DNA of 64,000 bases from Prorocentrum cordatum (lineage: Eukaryota > Sar > Dinophyceae > Prorocentrales > Prorocentraceae). A model generated the notes under the pieces. The model searched no databases, had not been told where the DNA came from, and saw nothing but the letters and a program-made list of their open reading frames with translations. The position numbers and the translations under genes are program-made. Of this stretch, positions 53,982 through 62,607 are shown one piece after another. Numbering within the stretch: position 1 is the stretch's first letter; each line of letters opens with the position of its first letter. The stretch spans positions 120,773 to 184,772 of the forward strand of contig CAUYUJ010000714.1 of the NCBI GenBank assembly GCA_963575745.1, read 5' to 3'.

Positions 53982-56900
53982 GTGGATACCATGAGGATCA
54001 ACGTCTATCTTCGACGTCTGCATGTTCGTCTCGGACATCGCAGTAACAAGACCTTGACCGACGTTCTCAAGCGGGCAGGTGCGAAGGGGCCCATTCTGGA
54101 GCTGGCCGCGAAGTTCAGATGCGAGGCCTGCGAGAAGCACAAGAATAAGCAGATGGAGTCACTTGTAGCACCATACAGTCCAGCAACACCTGGAAAGGTC
54201 ATCGAGACGGACGGCTTCTACTGGCAGGACCCGCGGGATTCGCAGATCTGGACTGGGACCTATATCGTGTGTGCCGGCACGAGGCTGGGAGGCGGATGTC
54301 TCAATCTCAAGGGCAGGCTCATGCGCTCAGGGGAGGAGTTCCGCAAGACGTTGCAGCAGAAGTGGATGCAGTACTACGGTCGACCAGCTGTTTTACGTCT
54401 AGACGGTGAAGGCTGCCATGTGGAGAAGCGTGTCAAGGAGTGGTTATCATCGCGCGGGATCATGGTGGATGTCACGGCCAGGCAAGCCCACAACCAGCTG
54501 GCACTATGCGAGAGGAACATCGGGATCCTCAAGGACACCATGGACAAGATCGCGGAGGAGTCCGACAGCAAGGTCACGGCGGACGAAATTCTTTCGGAGG
54601 CGATCGACGCGATGAACGACCTCGGCAGGTACAAGGGCCACAGTCCATACGAGATGATGCTGGGAAGGACACCGGAACCGATCGTGGGCGATGTGTTCGG
54701 CCAGGAGCACAATTTACCTATTCTCAGCAAGGTCTACGATGCCGAGGACGACGAGTACATCAAGAACCAGAAGGTGCGACTCGAGGCTCGGAAGGCATTT
54801 CTCGAGACGATATCCAGACGGCGTCTATCACTCTTGGAGCTGCGCAAGACGAGGGAGAAGACGACCTGGGCTACCGGGCAATTGTGCTACACGTGGTCGG
54901 AGAAGGCGAAGGGCAACCTCAAGCAACCAGGTGGCATCTGGTCAGGACCGGCTACAGTGATTGCGCAAGAACCTGGCGCGGATGGACATCCTGGGTCAGT
55001 TGTCTGGATAGAGCACCACGGCCGTTTACTACGAGCTGGCCGAGGACATCTCAGACCAGCTACTGAGGCCGAGATTGAGATACACCAGCTCCTTCACGGA
55101 GAAGCAGTACCTCTCAACATCACCGCTGCCATGCTGAAGGTCCGGAAGAGCCAGTACGAGGACCCGATTGGACAGCGCACTCCCGATCTGGATGACATGG
55201 ACGATGCCTGGGTGGAAGAGCCGAAGGAACCATTCCCACAAGGACCTGAAGCTGATCAACCAGCGAAAGCCGCACAACCACCACCAGGAGATGTCAAGGC
55301 CGACAAGACAGAGGAGGAGAAGGACGAGAAGTACGAAGAGAAGAAGGAGGAGTCGGAAGTCGCCAAAGACGAGGATACCTCATCCATCGAGCTGGAGCCA
55401 CCGGATCCACCAGGACTACCACCAGTGCGACCAGAGCGACTACGACCAGGTGTAGTTCAGGGCGATACTGTGAAGAAGTCACGCCACGAGGACAAAACAG
55501 GTGTAAAAAGGGAGAGGGACAACGACGACTTCAAGGATAGAGTTCAGGGCGATCAGAACTCGATTCCGAAGATCAGCGAGGAGCAGGACGTTACGACCGA
55601 GAGGCAGGACGCTGTCTACGTCTCCATCGCAGTGCCCTCCAAGGAAGCCTTCAACCGCTTCGTGAAGGACCCGCGCCTGTATGTTGCCACGCAGGCGAGG
55701 AGGCAGCGCATTGAGGTGAACTACAAGAAGCTGGACGACAAGGACAAGGAGAAGTTCGACGTAGCCATGAAGAAGGAAGTGGACCAGTTTCTACTCGCTC
55801 AAGCGTGCCGTGGAGCTCTCAGGAGCAAGCTGCCAGACGTCGGCTTAATGAAGATGCGGTGGGTTCTAACATGGAAGGAGGACCCAGAGGCCGACGGCGG
55901 CAAGAAGGCTAAGGCCAGACTGGTACTCATCGGCTATACCGACAAGGACCTCGAGACGCTGAAGACAGAGTCACCGACACCATCGAGGAGATCAAGGATG
56001 ATGCTGTACCAGATGGCGGCCAACAGTGGCTGGAAGACGTGGCTTGTCGATGGTTCGTCAGCTTTTCTACAAGGGGAAGCGACTGAGGAGGAGCGGGAAC
56101 TCTACGCACTGCCAGTACCACAACTTCGAGAGGCCCTCAACCTGAATGAGGACGACGTCGTGCAGATTCTCAAGGCTTGCTACGGACTCACCAATGCGCC
56201 CAGGAGATGGTACGAGAAGGTCAAGAAGGATCTCGAGAGCAGAGGTTGGTACGCGTGCAAGTTGGAGCCGTGCCTCTTCACGAGGGTCAACTCGGTCAAC
56301 ACGGTGATCGGGTTCATCTTGGTGCATGTGGATGGTTTTCATATCACAGGTGGCCTCTACAACGAGGAGTTCAGGTCCGAGTACGAGTATCTCAAGACAC
56401 TATACAGATGGGGCATGTGGAAATCCGATGATGAGGGATATTCAGTTTGTGGTGTTGACGTTTCTCGGAACGAAGATGGTGGTTTTCGTCTCAGTCAGGA
56501 GAAGCATGGCAAGACGATTCAGCTGACCAACGTGAAGCGCAACAGGAAGTCGGATCCAGAACCCAAGCTGACGAGCGAGGAGATCACTACATGCAGGGGC
56601 ATCTTGGGACAGTCACAGTGGCTTTCTACGCAGACGATGCCGCAGATCGCAGTTCACGTTTCGATGCTGCAGTCCATCGTCAACAGTGCGACCGTGAAGG
56701 ACCCTGGCCGGATCAATCAACTTGTGAAGACCGTCCATGAGTTTGCAGGGACTGGTGTGACAGTACACCCGTTCAAGAACATGGCTTGGGTCTGTTGGTT
56801 TGATGCTTCTTGGTGCTCAAGGGCTGACGGCAGTAGTCAAGGAGGCTACGTGATTTGTACGACCGAGAAGGAGGCGCTCAGCGGCAAGAAGGAGAAGTTC

Positions 56901-57134
56901 ACGGTGTTCACTGGAGCTTCCAAGAAGCTGACAAGGAAGTGCAGATCGTCTCTCGGTGCAGAAATCCAGGCGGCCAGTGAGGCTGCAGAGGAGCTGGAAT
57001 ACACACAGCTTGCCTGGATGGAGATGCTGAATGCGAAGGTCTACCTCAAGGGCGATGAGCGCTACCGATTCATACGCGACGGTCCTGACAGTGTCCTCTC
57101 GCAACAGACTGCAAGAGTCTCTACGATGCGGTAA
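53982..57134 (+). CDS. pol: Retrotransposon integrase, reverse transcriptase and RNase H
   Basis: 1050-codon frame; the first in-frame ATG is at 53991. Numbering from 53982: integrase zinc ligands H14, H19, C47, C50; catalytic triad D77 (VIETDGFYW), D141 (VLRLDGEG) and E177 (NQLALCER) with exact 35-residue spacing. A long Pro/Glu/Lys-rich linker spans about 400-540. The RVT_2-type reverse transcriptase from about 560 has its first catalytic Asp at D690 (LVDGSSAFLQG) and the ACYGLTNAPRRWY box. The YxDD box is HVDG (782-785), lacking the last Asp. RNase H residues D941 (WFDASW) and E994 (LGAEIQAA) are present. The frame is lost just before the RNase H motif TDCKS, which continues in another frame. 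Confidence 0.93.
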   Translation: MDTMRINVYLRRLHVRLGHRSNKTLTDVLKRAGAKGPILELAAKFRCEACEKHKNKQMESLVAPYSPATPGKVIETDGFYWQDPRDSQIWTGTYIVCAGTRLGGGCLNLKGRLMRSGEEFRKTLQQKWMQYYGRPAVLRLDGEGCHVEKRVKEWLSSRGIMVDVTARQAHNQLALCERNIGILKDTMDKIAEESDSKVTADEILSEAIDAMNDLGRYKGHSPYEMMLGRTPEPIVGDVFGQEHNLPILSKVYDAEDDEYIKNQKVRLEARKAFLETISRRRLSLLELRKTREKTTWATGQLCYTWSEKAKGNLKQPGGIWSGPATVIAQEPGADGHPGSVVWIEHHGRLLRAGRGHLRPATEAEIEIHQLLHGEAVPLNITAAMLKVRKSQYEDPIGQRTPDLDDMDDAWVEEPKEPFPQGPEADQPAKAAQPPPGDVKADKTEEEKDEKYEEKKEESEVAKDEDTSSIELEPPDPPGLPPVRPERLRPGVVQGDTVKKSRHEDKTGVKRERDNDDFKDRVQGDQNSIPKISEEQDVTTERQDAVYVSIAVPSKEAFNRFVKDPRLYVATQARRQRIEVNYKKLDDKDKEKFDVAMKKEVDQFLLAQACRGALRSKLPDVGLMKMRWVLTWKEDPEADGGKKAKARLVLIGYTDKDLETLKTESPTPSRRSRMMLYQMAANSGWKTWLVDGSSAFLQGEATEEERELYALPVPQLREALNLNEDDVVQILKACYGLTNAPRRWYEKVKKDLESRGWYACKLEPCLFTRVNSVNTVIGFILVHVDGFHITGGLYNEEFRSEYEYLKTLYRWGMWKSDDEGYSVCGVDVSRNEDGGFRLSQEKHGKTIQLTNVKRNRKSDPEPKLTSEEITTCRGILGQSQWLSTQTMPQIAVHVSMLQSIVNSATVKDPGRINQLVKTVHEFAGTGVTVHPFKNMAWVCWFDASWCSRADGSSQGGYVICTTEKEALSGKKEKFTVFTGASKKLTRKCRSSLGAEIQAASEAAEELEYTQLAWMEMLNAKVYLKGDERYRFIRDGPDSVLSQQTARVSTMR

Positions 57135-57442
57135 CAGGTTCGGAGAGCTCGGCACTAGGACTCAGTGATAAGCGCTCGGCCATTGAGTGCATGGCGTTCA
57201 AGCAGGGTATCTACGAGTGCGGCGCAGGACTTCGATGGGTTCATTCTCATGCTCAGGTCGCAGATGGATGCACCAAGATCAAGTACGAAGCTCAGAAGTT
57301 GCTTGATGTTTTCTTGTGCAGAGGGTTCTGGACCTTGGTTCACGACCCGGAGGTCGAGTCGGCTCGGAAGCGAGGCTTGCGTGGTTTAGACATTCTGGAT
57401 AAAAAGGTGAACCAGAAAGATGAGATCATACCAAGTGATTGA
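57104..57442 (+). CDS. C-terminal part of RNase H (shifted frame)
   Basis: It begins with TDCKSLYDAVTGS, the third conserved RNase H motif of copia elements, and ends with LRWVHSHAQVADGCTKIKYE and a short basic tail. It directly continues the upstream frame after a one- or two-base shift at about 57086-57103. The stop lies 160 bp before the 3' LTR. Confidence 0.8.
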   Translation, partial: TDCKSLYDAVTGSESSALGLSDKRSAIECMAFKQGIYECGAGLRWVHSHAQVADGCTKIKYEAQKLLDVFLCRGFWTLVHDPEVESARKRGLRGLDILDKKVNQKDEIIPSD

Positions 57443-57602
57443 GGCCAGCTTGCTCGTTTCATTATCCATATCGCTCGCTATCGCGAGATCTGTTTCAGCA
57501 CGTGTGCGTTCTGTCGAATGTAGTTCCATATCTCAGTCGCTACGCGACAGTTTCACATTATGAAGTGTTCTCTCGGTCGAGGCCAAAAGCTTTTTCCCCC
57601 TG

Positions 57603-57924
57603 TGTAAAGATGTGTGAGTCTTGGCCGACCGATCGAGGCCTGGGAGCCCGAACGAGCGAACGAACCGATTCCATCGCTGTTTGGTTCAGGGCGCCCTTGG
57701 GCCGGTGCATAGCTGCCGGCGAGTACGTTTGTACAACAGTGCTTCCAGAGCACTACGTTTATAGACGCCCACCAGGGGCTCACACACGAGAGATATAGTT
57801 TCGTGGGTGTTGGCGCTGCGCTGAACATAAAGTGGATCATCACGATAATCACCAGGGTTCATTGTGATTGACGACATCTATCTGAAGTCCATCGATGAGG
57901 CTAACGCCAACGCCGACAATTTAG
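57603..57924 (+). repeat. 3' LTR
   Basis: 322 bp, same limits as the 5' LTR, preceded by AAAAGCTTTTTCCCCC rather than a purine-only tract. There are ten substitutions relative to the 5' LTR and no indel. Confidence 0.92.
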
Positions 57925-57929
57925 GGAGG

Positions 57930-58140
57930 GAGGGGGGATTTGCCGTTCGGATTTGCACTGGAGACTCGGAGATTCGGGCCGTTTTGACACCCGGGCGTGG
58001 AGGAAGGAAGGCGGGAGGGAGGGAGGATGGGAGGGAGGAAACGATAGGGAGCGAACGGGAGGGAGGGATGCAGGGAGGAGGGGAGGGGAAGTGAGGTGGG
58101 AGCGAGGGAAGGGCGGGAGGAGGAGCCGAGAGGGTGGGGA
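57930..58140 (+). repeat. GGGA-rich tract
   Basis: (GGGA)n-like purine-rich stretch, the continuation of the sequence into which the retrotransposon inserted. Confidence 0.8.
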
Positions 58141-58426
58141 GGCACAATTTTAAGGTGTTCGGGGAGCGACCCCATTAGCAAGCAGAGGGAGGAGGGGCCG
58201 CTCAGAACTCCACCTTCACGGCAGAGATCACCAGCGAGACGAATGCACATGTTTCCCGCAGGCCCGTCCACGAGCACGATACCATGATACCATAAAATAT
58301 CTCTGCGGGATCCCAATGCACCTCTACTTGGCACGTGGAGGACGTTCACGACGACACTTGGTGCTGCCATACATCACCGAGAGACTGGGGAACACCACCA
58401 ACTGACGTAAAGAGTGGGAGGCTCAC

Positions 58427-59131
58427 CCAAGAAAGGGCTCTCTGACATCTGACATTCTTCATAAGACTGCGGGCTCAAAGCAGACATCTCATCCAGCGCA
58501 AACTGAAACAGTGATACCAAAGTCAGATTGCAGAAGAACCAATACATCGCCAGGCCGACAGGGAAACGTACCTTGTGGCAACATGTAAAGTACTGTTTTG
58601 CATGCCATGAGTTGACAAAGAGACACAAGCAGCCTCCAACCACGTCAACGCGAAGGTAAAGGCAACGATGACAACTGATGCATGCCACTTCGTAAGACTG
58701 CATGAATCAGTTACACCCACCAAGCAGGCGAGAACATCTGCTGAGCATTTTGATTCCGCTGCGCCCAGAATCCATTGCAAAAAGCCACGTCGCCGCCGCT
58801 TTGATGCTGATGTGAGGCATCAGGTACCCGTGCGTGAGGCAGTGCGGCAGCCGCCGACGAAGCATTAGGGAGGCACTCTTCGAGAAGTTGCATCTCCTGA
58901 ACCTCCACCGCATACTCTAAGACATCTCCGTTCGAACCGACATACCCGTTGGGCATCCTCTCAGTCGGCTGTCCGCTGGTGGATGTGAGCGAAGTTTGTT
59001 GCCCAAGCTTGGCCATCGCAATCATGCCGACCGCGCATCCCGTAGCTAGACTGCCGCCCCACTCCGCCAGGCAGATAATCTTCAGCCATAGCATGTGGGC
59101 CGCTTTCACTAGGGCAATCAGATCCAGCACG
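58427..59131 (-). CDS. Unrecognised protein with small GT-AG introns (three exons, partial)
   Basis: Minus strand. Exon A 59131-58829 follows an excellent acceptor (CCTCCCCTCCCCAG). It reads LDLIALVKAAHMLWLKIICL, a hydrophobic stretch to GMIAMAKLG, then an acidic part with VLEYAVEVQEMQLLEE. Intron 1 (58828-58698, GT-AG, 131 nt) joins in phase 0 to exon B 58697-58572 (SYEVACISCHRCLYL.. ..YFTCCHK). Intron 2 (58571-58503, GT-AG, 69 nt) joins in phase 0 to exon C 58502-58427 (FALDEMSALSPQSYEECQMS), ending at a GTGAGC donor. Both ends are missing. Possibly a small membrane protein with Cys-rich loops; no family recognised. Intron 2 is open in frame, so retention would add a hydrophobic segment. 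Confidence 0.55.
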
Positions 59132-59246
59132 CTGGGGAGGGGAGGAAAAGGGAGGGGAGGGAAGGGGAGGGGAAGGGAGGGGAGGGAAGGGGAGGGGAGG
59201 GGACGGGAGGGGGGGGAAGGGGAGGAGGAGAAAGAGCAGAGGAGGA
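59132..59246 (+). repeat. GGGA/GGA tract left of the gap
   Basis: On the minus strand this is a CCTTCCCC polypyrimidine tract ending in the CAG acceptor of exon A. Confidence 0.9.
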
Positions 59247-59346
59247 NNNNNNNNNNNNNNNNNNNNNNNNNNNNNNNNNNNNNNNNNNNNNNNNNNNNNN
59301 NNNNNNNNNNNNNNNNNNNNNNNNNNNNNNNNNNNNNNNNNNNNNN
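59247..59346. other. Assembly gap (100 N)
   Basis: Exactly 100 Ns flanked on both sides by GGA/GGGA sequence, typical of a fixed-size scaffold gap where the assembler failed in a microsatellite. True length is unknown. Confidence 0.99.
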
Positions 59347-59422
59347 GAGGGGGAGGGGGAGGAGGAGGGGGAGGAGGAGGAGGAGGAGGAGGAGGAGGAG
59401 GAGGAGGAGGAGGAGGAGGAGG
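59347..59422 (+). repeat. GGA tract right of the gap
   Basis: (GGA)n. 59.42-59.65 kb is unique GC-rich sequence without a supported gene. Confidence 0.95.
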
Positions 59423-59655
59423 CTGGCGACTGGAGACTACCTCGTGCCCGAAAGCACGCTCGCCCGCAGGCGCAGAAGGGCAGTTGGGGAGAGGGCCCAC
59501 CCCAGACTGCGGGGCCGCCCCCACGGAGGCCCGCAAGGCCCACCAGAGGGGGCGGCGGCCAACCCGAGGCCCAAGACCGCGGAGGACGCCGGGGGGGGGC
59601 GGGGCAAGGGACCCCCAACCATAGTCTGGTAAGGCCCCCTCCCCAACCTCCTCCC

Positions 59656-60836
59656 TCAGTGAACCTCCAACTTGTCCACCACGAGGTCCCAGTACGCGAC
59701 ACCGTCGTACAGGAGCTCGAGGAAGTCCGCATCCTCGCCGAAGAGCCCTTCCTCCGCATCAGTCGCGAGGTCGCTCACGATCTGCCGGCACTCTTCCGCC
59801 CGCTGGCGCATGACCTCCTTCTTCAGCTTCTCCTTCACCGTGCCCGTCAAGTGCACCTCGCCAGGCACGACCTCACCCTTCTCGAGCATCGTGCCTGTGA
59901 CGACGTCTGTGGCCAGCCGCCTCGCCGCCGCAACCGCCTCGAACCTGCGGTAGCTCTCGGCGTTCAGCTGCCGAACGTCCTGCGGCACGACCTCCTCCTT
60001 GTGGTCCTCCATGTCCTCCTCCTTGTAGTTCTTCTCGTCGCCGTCGGCCAGCTCGACCACCGGCTCGCCCACGCTATGAAGAAGAACCACTCGACGGACC
60101 TCCTGCAGCACGGCCTCCTCCTTGTTCAGCACCTCCGTGCCCTCGAACAGCGGGAAAGGCGGGAGCGCCTTGAGCTTCTCCTCCACGTTCAGCACCTCCG
60201 AGCCCACGAACAGCGGGAAAGGCGGGATCGCCTTGAGCTCCACCTTCTCCTCCTCGTACTGCTTGTCAGACATCACCACCGACTGCCCCTGCTGCGGCTC
60301 CTCCTCCAGGGTGCCGAACCGAGCGTCGCCTGGCGCCTGCTCTCCTCCTCCTTCCTGGCCCGCTTCTTCTCCTTCTTCTCCACCTTGCGGAGCCTCGCAG
60401 CCTCGATGTCCGCCTTGAGGCGCTTGAGCTCCGCCCGCACCTCCGCGTCGGAGTCCACGACGTTGCTCACGGCCACCTCCTGCTGCGAGTTGAGGCTCGG
60501 ACCAGCCGCAGGCTGCGAATCCGTCACCCGCGTCCAGCGGCGCTTGCGGGGCTGGTCGTCCACCTTGCCGTCCGCGATGGCGAGCCGCTCCGGCGCTGCA
60601 GAGGGCCGCGGCGGCATCGCCTTGGCCTTCGGGGCCTCCGTCGGCCGAGGCCGCGGCTGCGGGCGGGCCTCCGCCTGCGGCGACGGGGACCGCCAGACGC
60701 CCGGCGGCGCCTCGATCGCCGCGCCTCCAGACGCCTTCGACCAGCTGCCAGGCGGCGCCTGTCGCCCCTGCATCTGCAGGGTCACGCGGACGGCCGCCGT
60801 GACGATCGTGTCCAGCGCCTGCGTCTGCCATGACAT
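59656..60836 (-). CDS. Unrecognised hydrophilic protein, one frameshift
   Basis: Starts at ATG 60836 (MSWQTQALDTIVTAAVRVTL), although coding-like sequence extends some codons further and it may be an exon. The N-terminal half is Pro/Ala/Arg-rich with a charged coiled-coil-like stretch (DSDAEVRAELKRLKADIEAA, then RKVEKKEKKRARKEEESRR). At about 60305-60340 the frame changes by one base within a CTCCTCCTCC run. The continuation reads ARFGTLEEEPQQGQSVVMSD. It then holds a duplicated motif LKAIPPFPLFVGSEVLN / LKALPPFPLFEGTEVLN and a helical acidic C-terminus ending LVVDKLEVH at TGA 59656. The shift in a microsatellite could be a sequencing error or a length polymorphism. Function unknown. Confidence 0.65.
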
Positions 60837-60904
60837 CAGCTCGGGCGCGCGGCGCCCCTTCCAAGTACGCGCGCCCACCCCCCTGGCCCCAGAGGGGGAA
60901 AGGG

Positions 60905-61747
60905 CTGAGGAGGAGGAGGAGGAGGAGGAGGAGGAGGAGGAGGAGGAGGAGGAAGGGGGGAGGGGGAGGGGGAGGGGGAGGCGGAGGAGGAGGAGGAGGA
61001 GGAGGAGGAGGAGGAGGAGGAGGAGGAGGAGGAGGGGAGGAGGAGGAGGAGGGGGAGAGGAAGGGGGAGGGGGAGGGGGAGGAGGAGGAGGAGGAGGAGG
61101 AGGAGGAGGAGGAGGAGAGGAGGAGGAGGAGGAGGAGGAGGAGGAGGAGGGAGGAAGAGGAGGAGGAGGGGAGGAGGGGGAGGAGGAGGGAGGAGGAGGA
61201 GGAGGAGGAGGAGGAGGAGGAGGAGGAGGAGGAGGAGGAGGAGGAGGAGGAGGGGGAGGGGGAGGGGGAGGAGGAGGAGGAGGAGGAGGGGGAGGGGGAG
61301 GGGAGGAGGAGGAGGAGGAGGAGGAGGAGGAGGAGGAGGAGGAGGAAGGGAGAAGAATTAATAAGAAGAAGAAGAATAATAGAAGGAAGAAGAGGAGGAG
61401 GAGGGAGGAGGAGGAGGAGGAAGGAGGAGGAGGAGGAGGAGGGAGGAGGAGGAGGAGGGGGAGGGGGAGGAGGAGGAGGAGGAGGAGGGGAGGAGGAAGG
61501 AGGAGGAGGAGGAGGGAGGAGGAGGAGGAGGAGGAGGAGGAGGAAGGGAGGAGGAGGAGGAGGAGGAGGAGGAGGAGGAGGAGGAGGAGGAGGAGGAGGA
61601 GAGGAGGAGGAGAGGAGGAGGAGAGGAGGAGGAGGAGGAGGAGGAGGAGGAGAGGAGAAGGAGGAGGAGGAGGAGGAGGCGGAGGAGGAGGAGGAGGAGG
61701 AGGAGGAGGAGGGAGGAGGAGGAGGAGGAGGAGGAGGAGGAGGGGGG
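60905..61747 (+). repeat. GGA tract, about 840 bp
   Basis: The longest purine-only tract of the window: (GGA)n with GGGGGA variants and one AATTAATAAGAAGAAGAAG break at about 61356. Open frames on both strands here are artefacts of the repeat. Confidence 0.97.
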
Positions 61748-61761
61748 AGCCCGCGGCCGAG

Positions 61762-61844
61762 GCGCTGGCTCGACGGCGCCGCGTCCGAGCACGGGGACAA
61801 CAACATCATGGACGGGAAGTGCACCTGGGACGGCGAGTGCGCTG
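61762..61844 (+). CDS. GH7-like cellulase, exon 8
   Basis: 83 nt, acceptor GGCCGAG|GCGC, putative GC donor at 61845 (GCTG|GCCTCG). It reads (M)RWLDGAASEHGDNNIMDG and then KCTWDGECA. The WLD motif corresponds to MLWLDS of family 7 enzymes, followed by a Cys-containing loop. It begins 15 bp after the long GGA tract. Confidence 0.68.
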
Positions 61845-61917
61845 GCCTCGCCCTCGTCCGCGGAGGAGGAGGCCCTGGAGGATCGGCATGGGCCAGTAGT
61901 TTCGACACGAGCTGGGT

Positions 61918-62134
61918 CGGGCACGCCGCTCTCTGTCTCCTGCCCCAAGAGTTGCAACGAAGACCGGCAGCAGTCCCTGCCCATTCTGAGCAGGAGTCGT
62001 TGTGGGTGTCGCCGCGGGCGCCGTACATTCGTGACGCCAGGTCGCCCGCCCAACAGTGGCCGCTGTCTGTTTGGGAGAAAATTTGCTTGCTGGGCACCGT
62101 ATCCATGGTTTCCGTACCCGTTCCGGGCGTGCCA
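61918..62134 (+). mobile_element. Structured repeat family 2, diverged copy
   Basis: Parts in order: CCCTGCCCATTCTGAGCAGG, GTCGCCCGCCCAACAGTGGC, TGTTTGGGAGAAAATTTGC, CTGGGCACCGTATCCATGG and GTACCCGTTCCGGGCGTGCC. It lies 75 bp after exon 8. Confidence 0.75.
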
Positions 62135-62541
62135 ACGGGACGGGGGAGGAGGTTTTATTCTTCGTCGTCCTCCCCATCCTCATCATCTTCCTCGTCGTCC
62201 TCCTGTGCGCCGCGAGGGTCGCCCTGCGTGTGCCTCCTCGGGTGTCGGCAGCTGGAATTGATCGATGCTGCGCTCTTGCGTAACGTGGTCATCCAGGCCC
62301 GCAGCCAAGAGATACAAGGACGCACGGGCACCGGGGGAAGGCTGTGCCTCGTCTTCCTCGTCGTCCCCCAGGACTGCGTCCACTCCTCAACGTCCTCATC
62401 CTTCTCATGTCCGACTCCGCTTCCGCTCCGCGCTTGCCTCGTCAATTCCGAATCCAGCGGTTGTGAGCGGCGCGCTTGTGGCGCGACCCCTTCAGCCCGC
62501 TGCATAGCCAGGGCACGCGTCTCTCCATCGGATGCCTGCAC

Positions 62542-62602
62542 TCCTCCTCCTTCTCCTCCTCCTTCTCCTCCTCCTCCTCCTTCTCCTCCTCGCCCTCGTT
62601 TT
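62542..62602 (+). repeat. TCC/TTCTCC tract
   Basis: Pyrimidine tract directly before the possible exon 9. 62.14-62.54 kb shows no further gene. Confidence 0.9.
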
Positions 62603-62607
62603 CCGAG

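Larger units (their letters stand above)
49485..57929 (+). mobile_element. Ty1/copia-type LTR retrotransposon, 8.4 kb
   Basis: Two 322-bp LTRs enclose gag, protease, an extra region, integrase, reverse transcriptase and RNase H. Integrase before RT defines the copia order. GGAGG flanks the element at 49485-49489 and 57925-57929, consistent with a 5-bp target duplication, though the flanks are GGA-rich. The LTRs differ at 10 of 322 positions, so insertion is fairly recent. At least five frame changes and one in-frame stop break the polyprotein, so this copy looks non-autonomous, unless some breaks are assembly errors. It lies in intron 7 of the GH7-like gene, same orientation. Confidence 0.95.
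42555..61761 (+). other. Intron 7 of the GH7-like gene (19.2 kb)
   Basis: GC donor and CCGAG|G acceptor. It contains a whole LTR retrotransposon, two minus-strand coding regions, the assembly gap and many arrays. Because the gap lies inside, contiguity of exons 7 and 8 depends on the scaffold join at 59247-59346. Confidence 0.5.

Noticed and set aside
59656-62106. An 816-codon minus-strand frame taken as one protein
   Set aside because: Only the part below about 60340 is coding in that frame; the rest reads through the GGA tract and the wrong frame of the upstream half.
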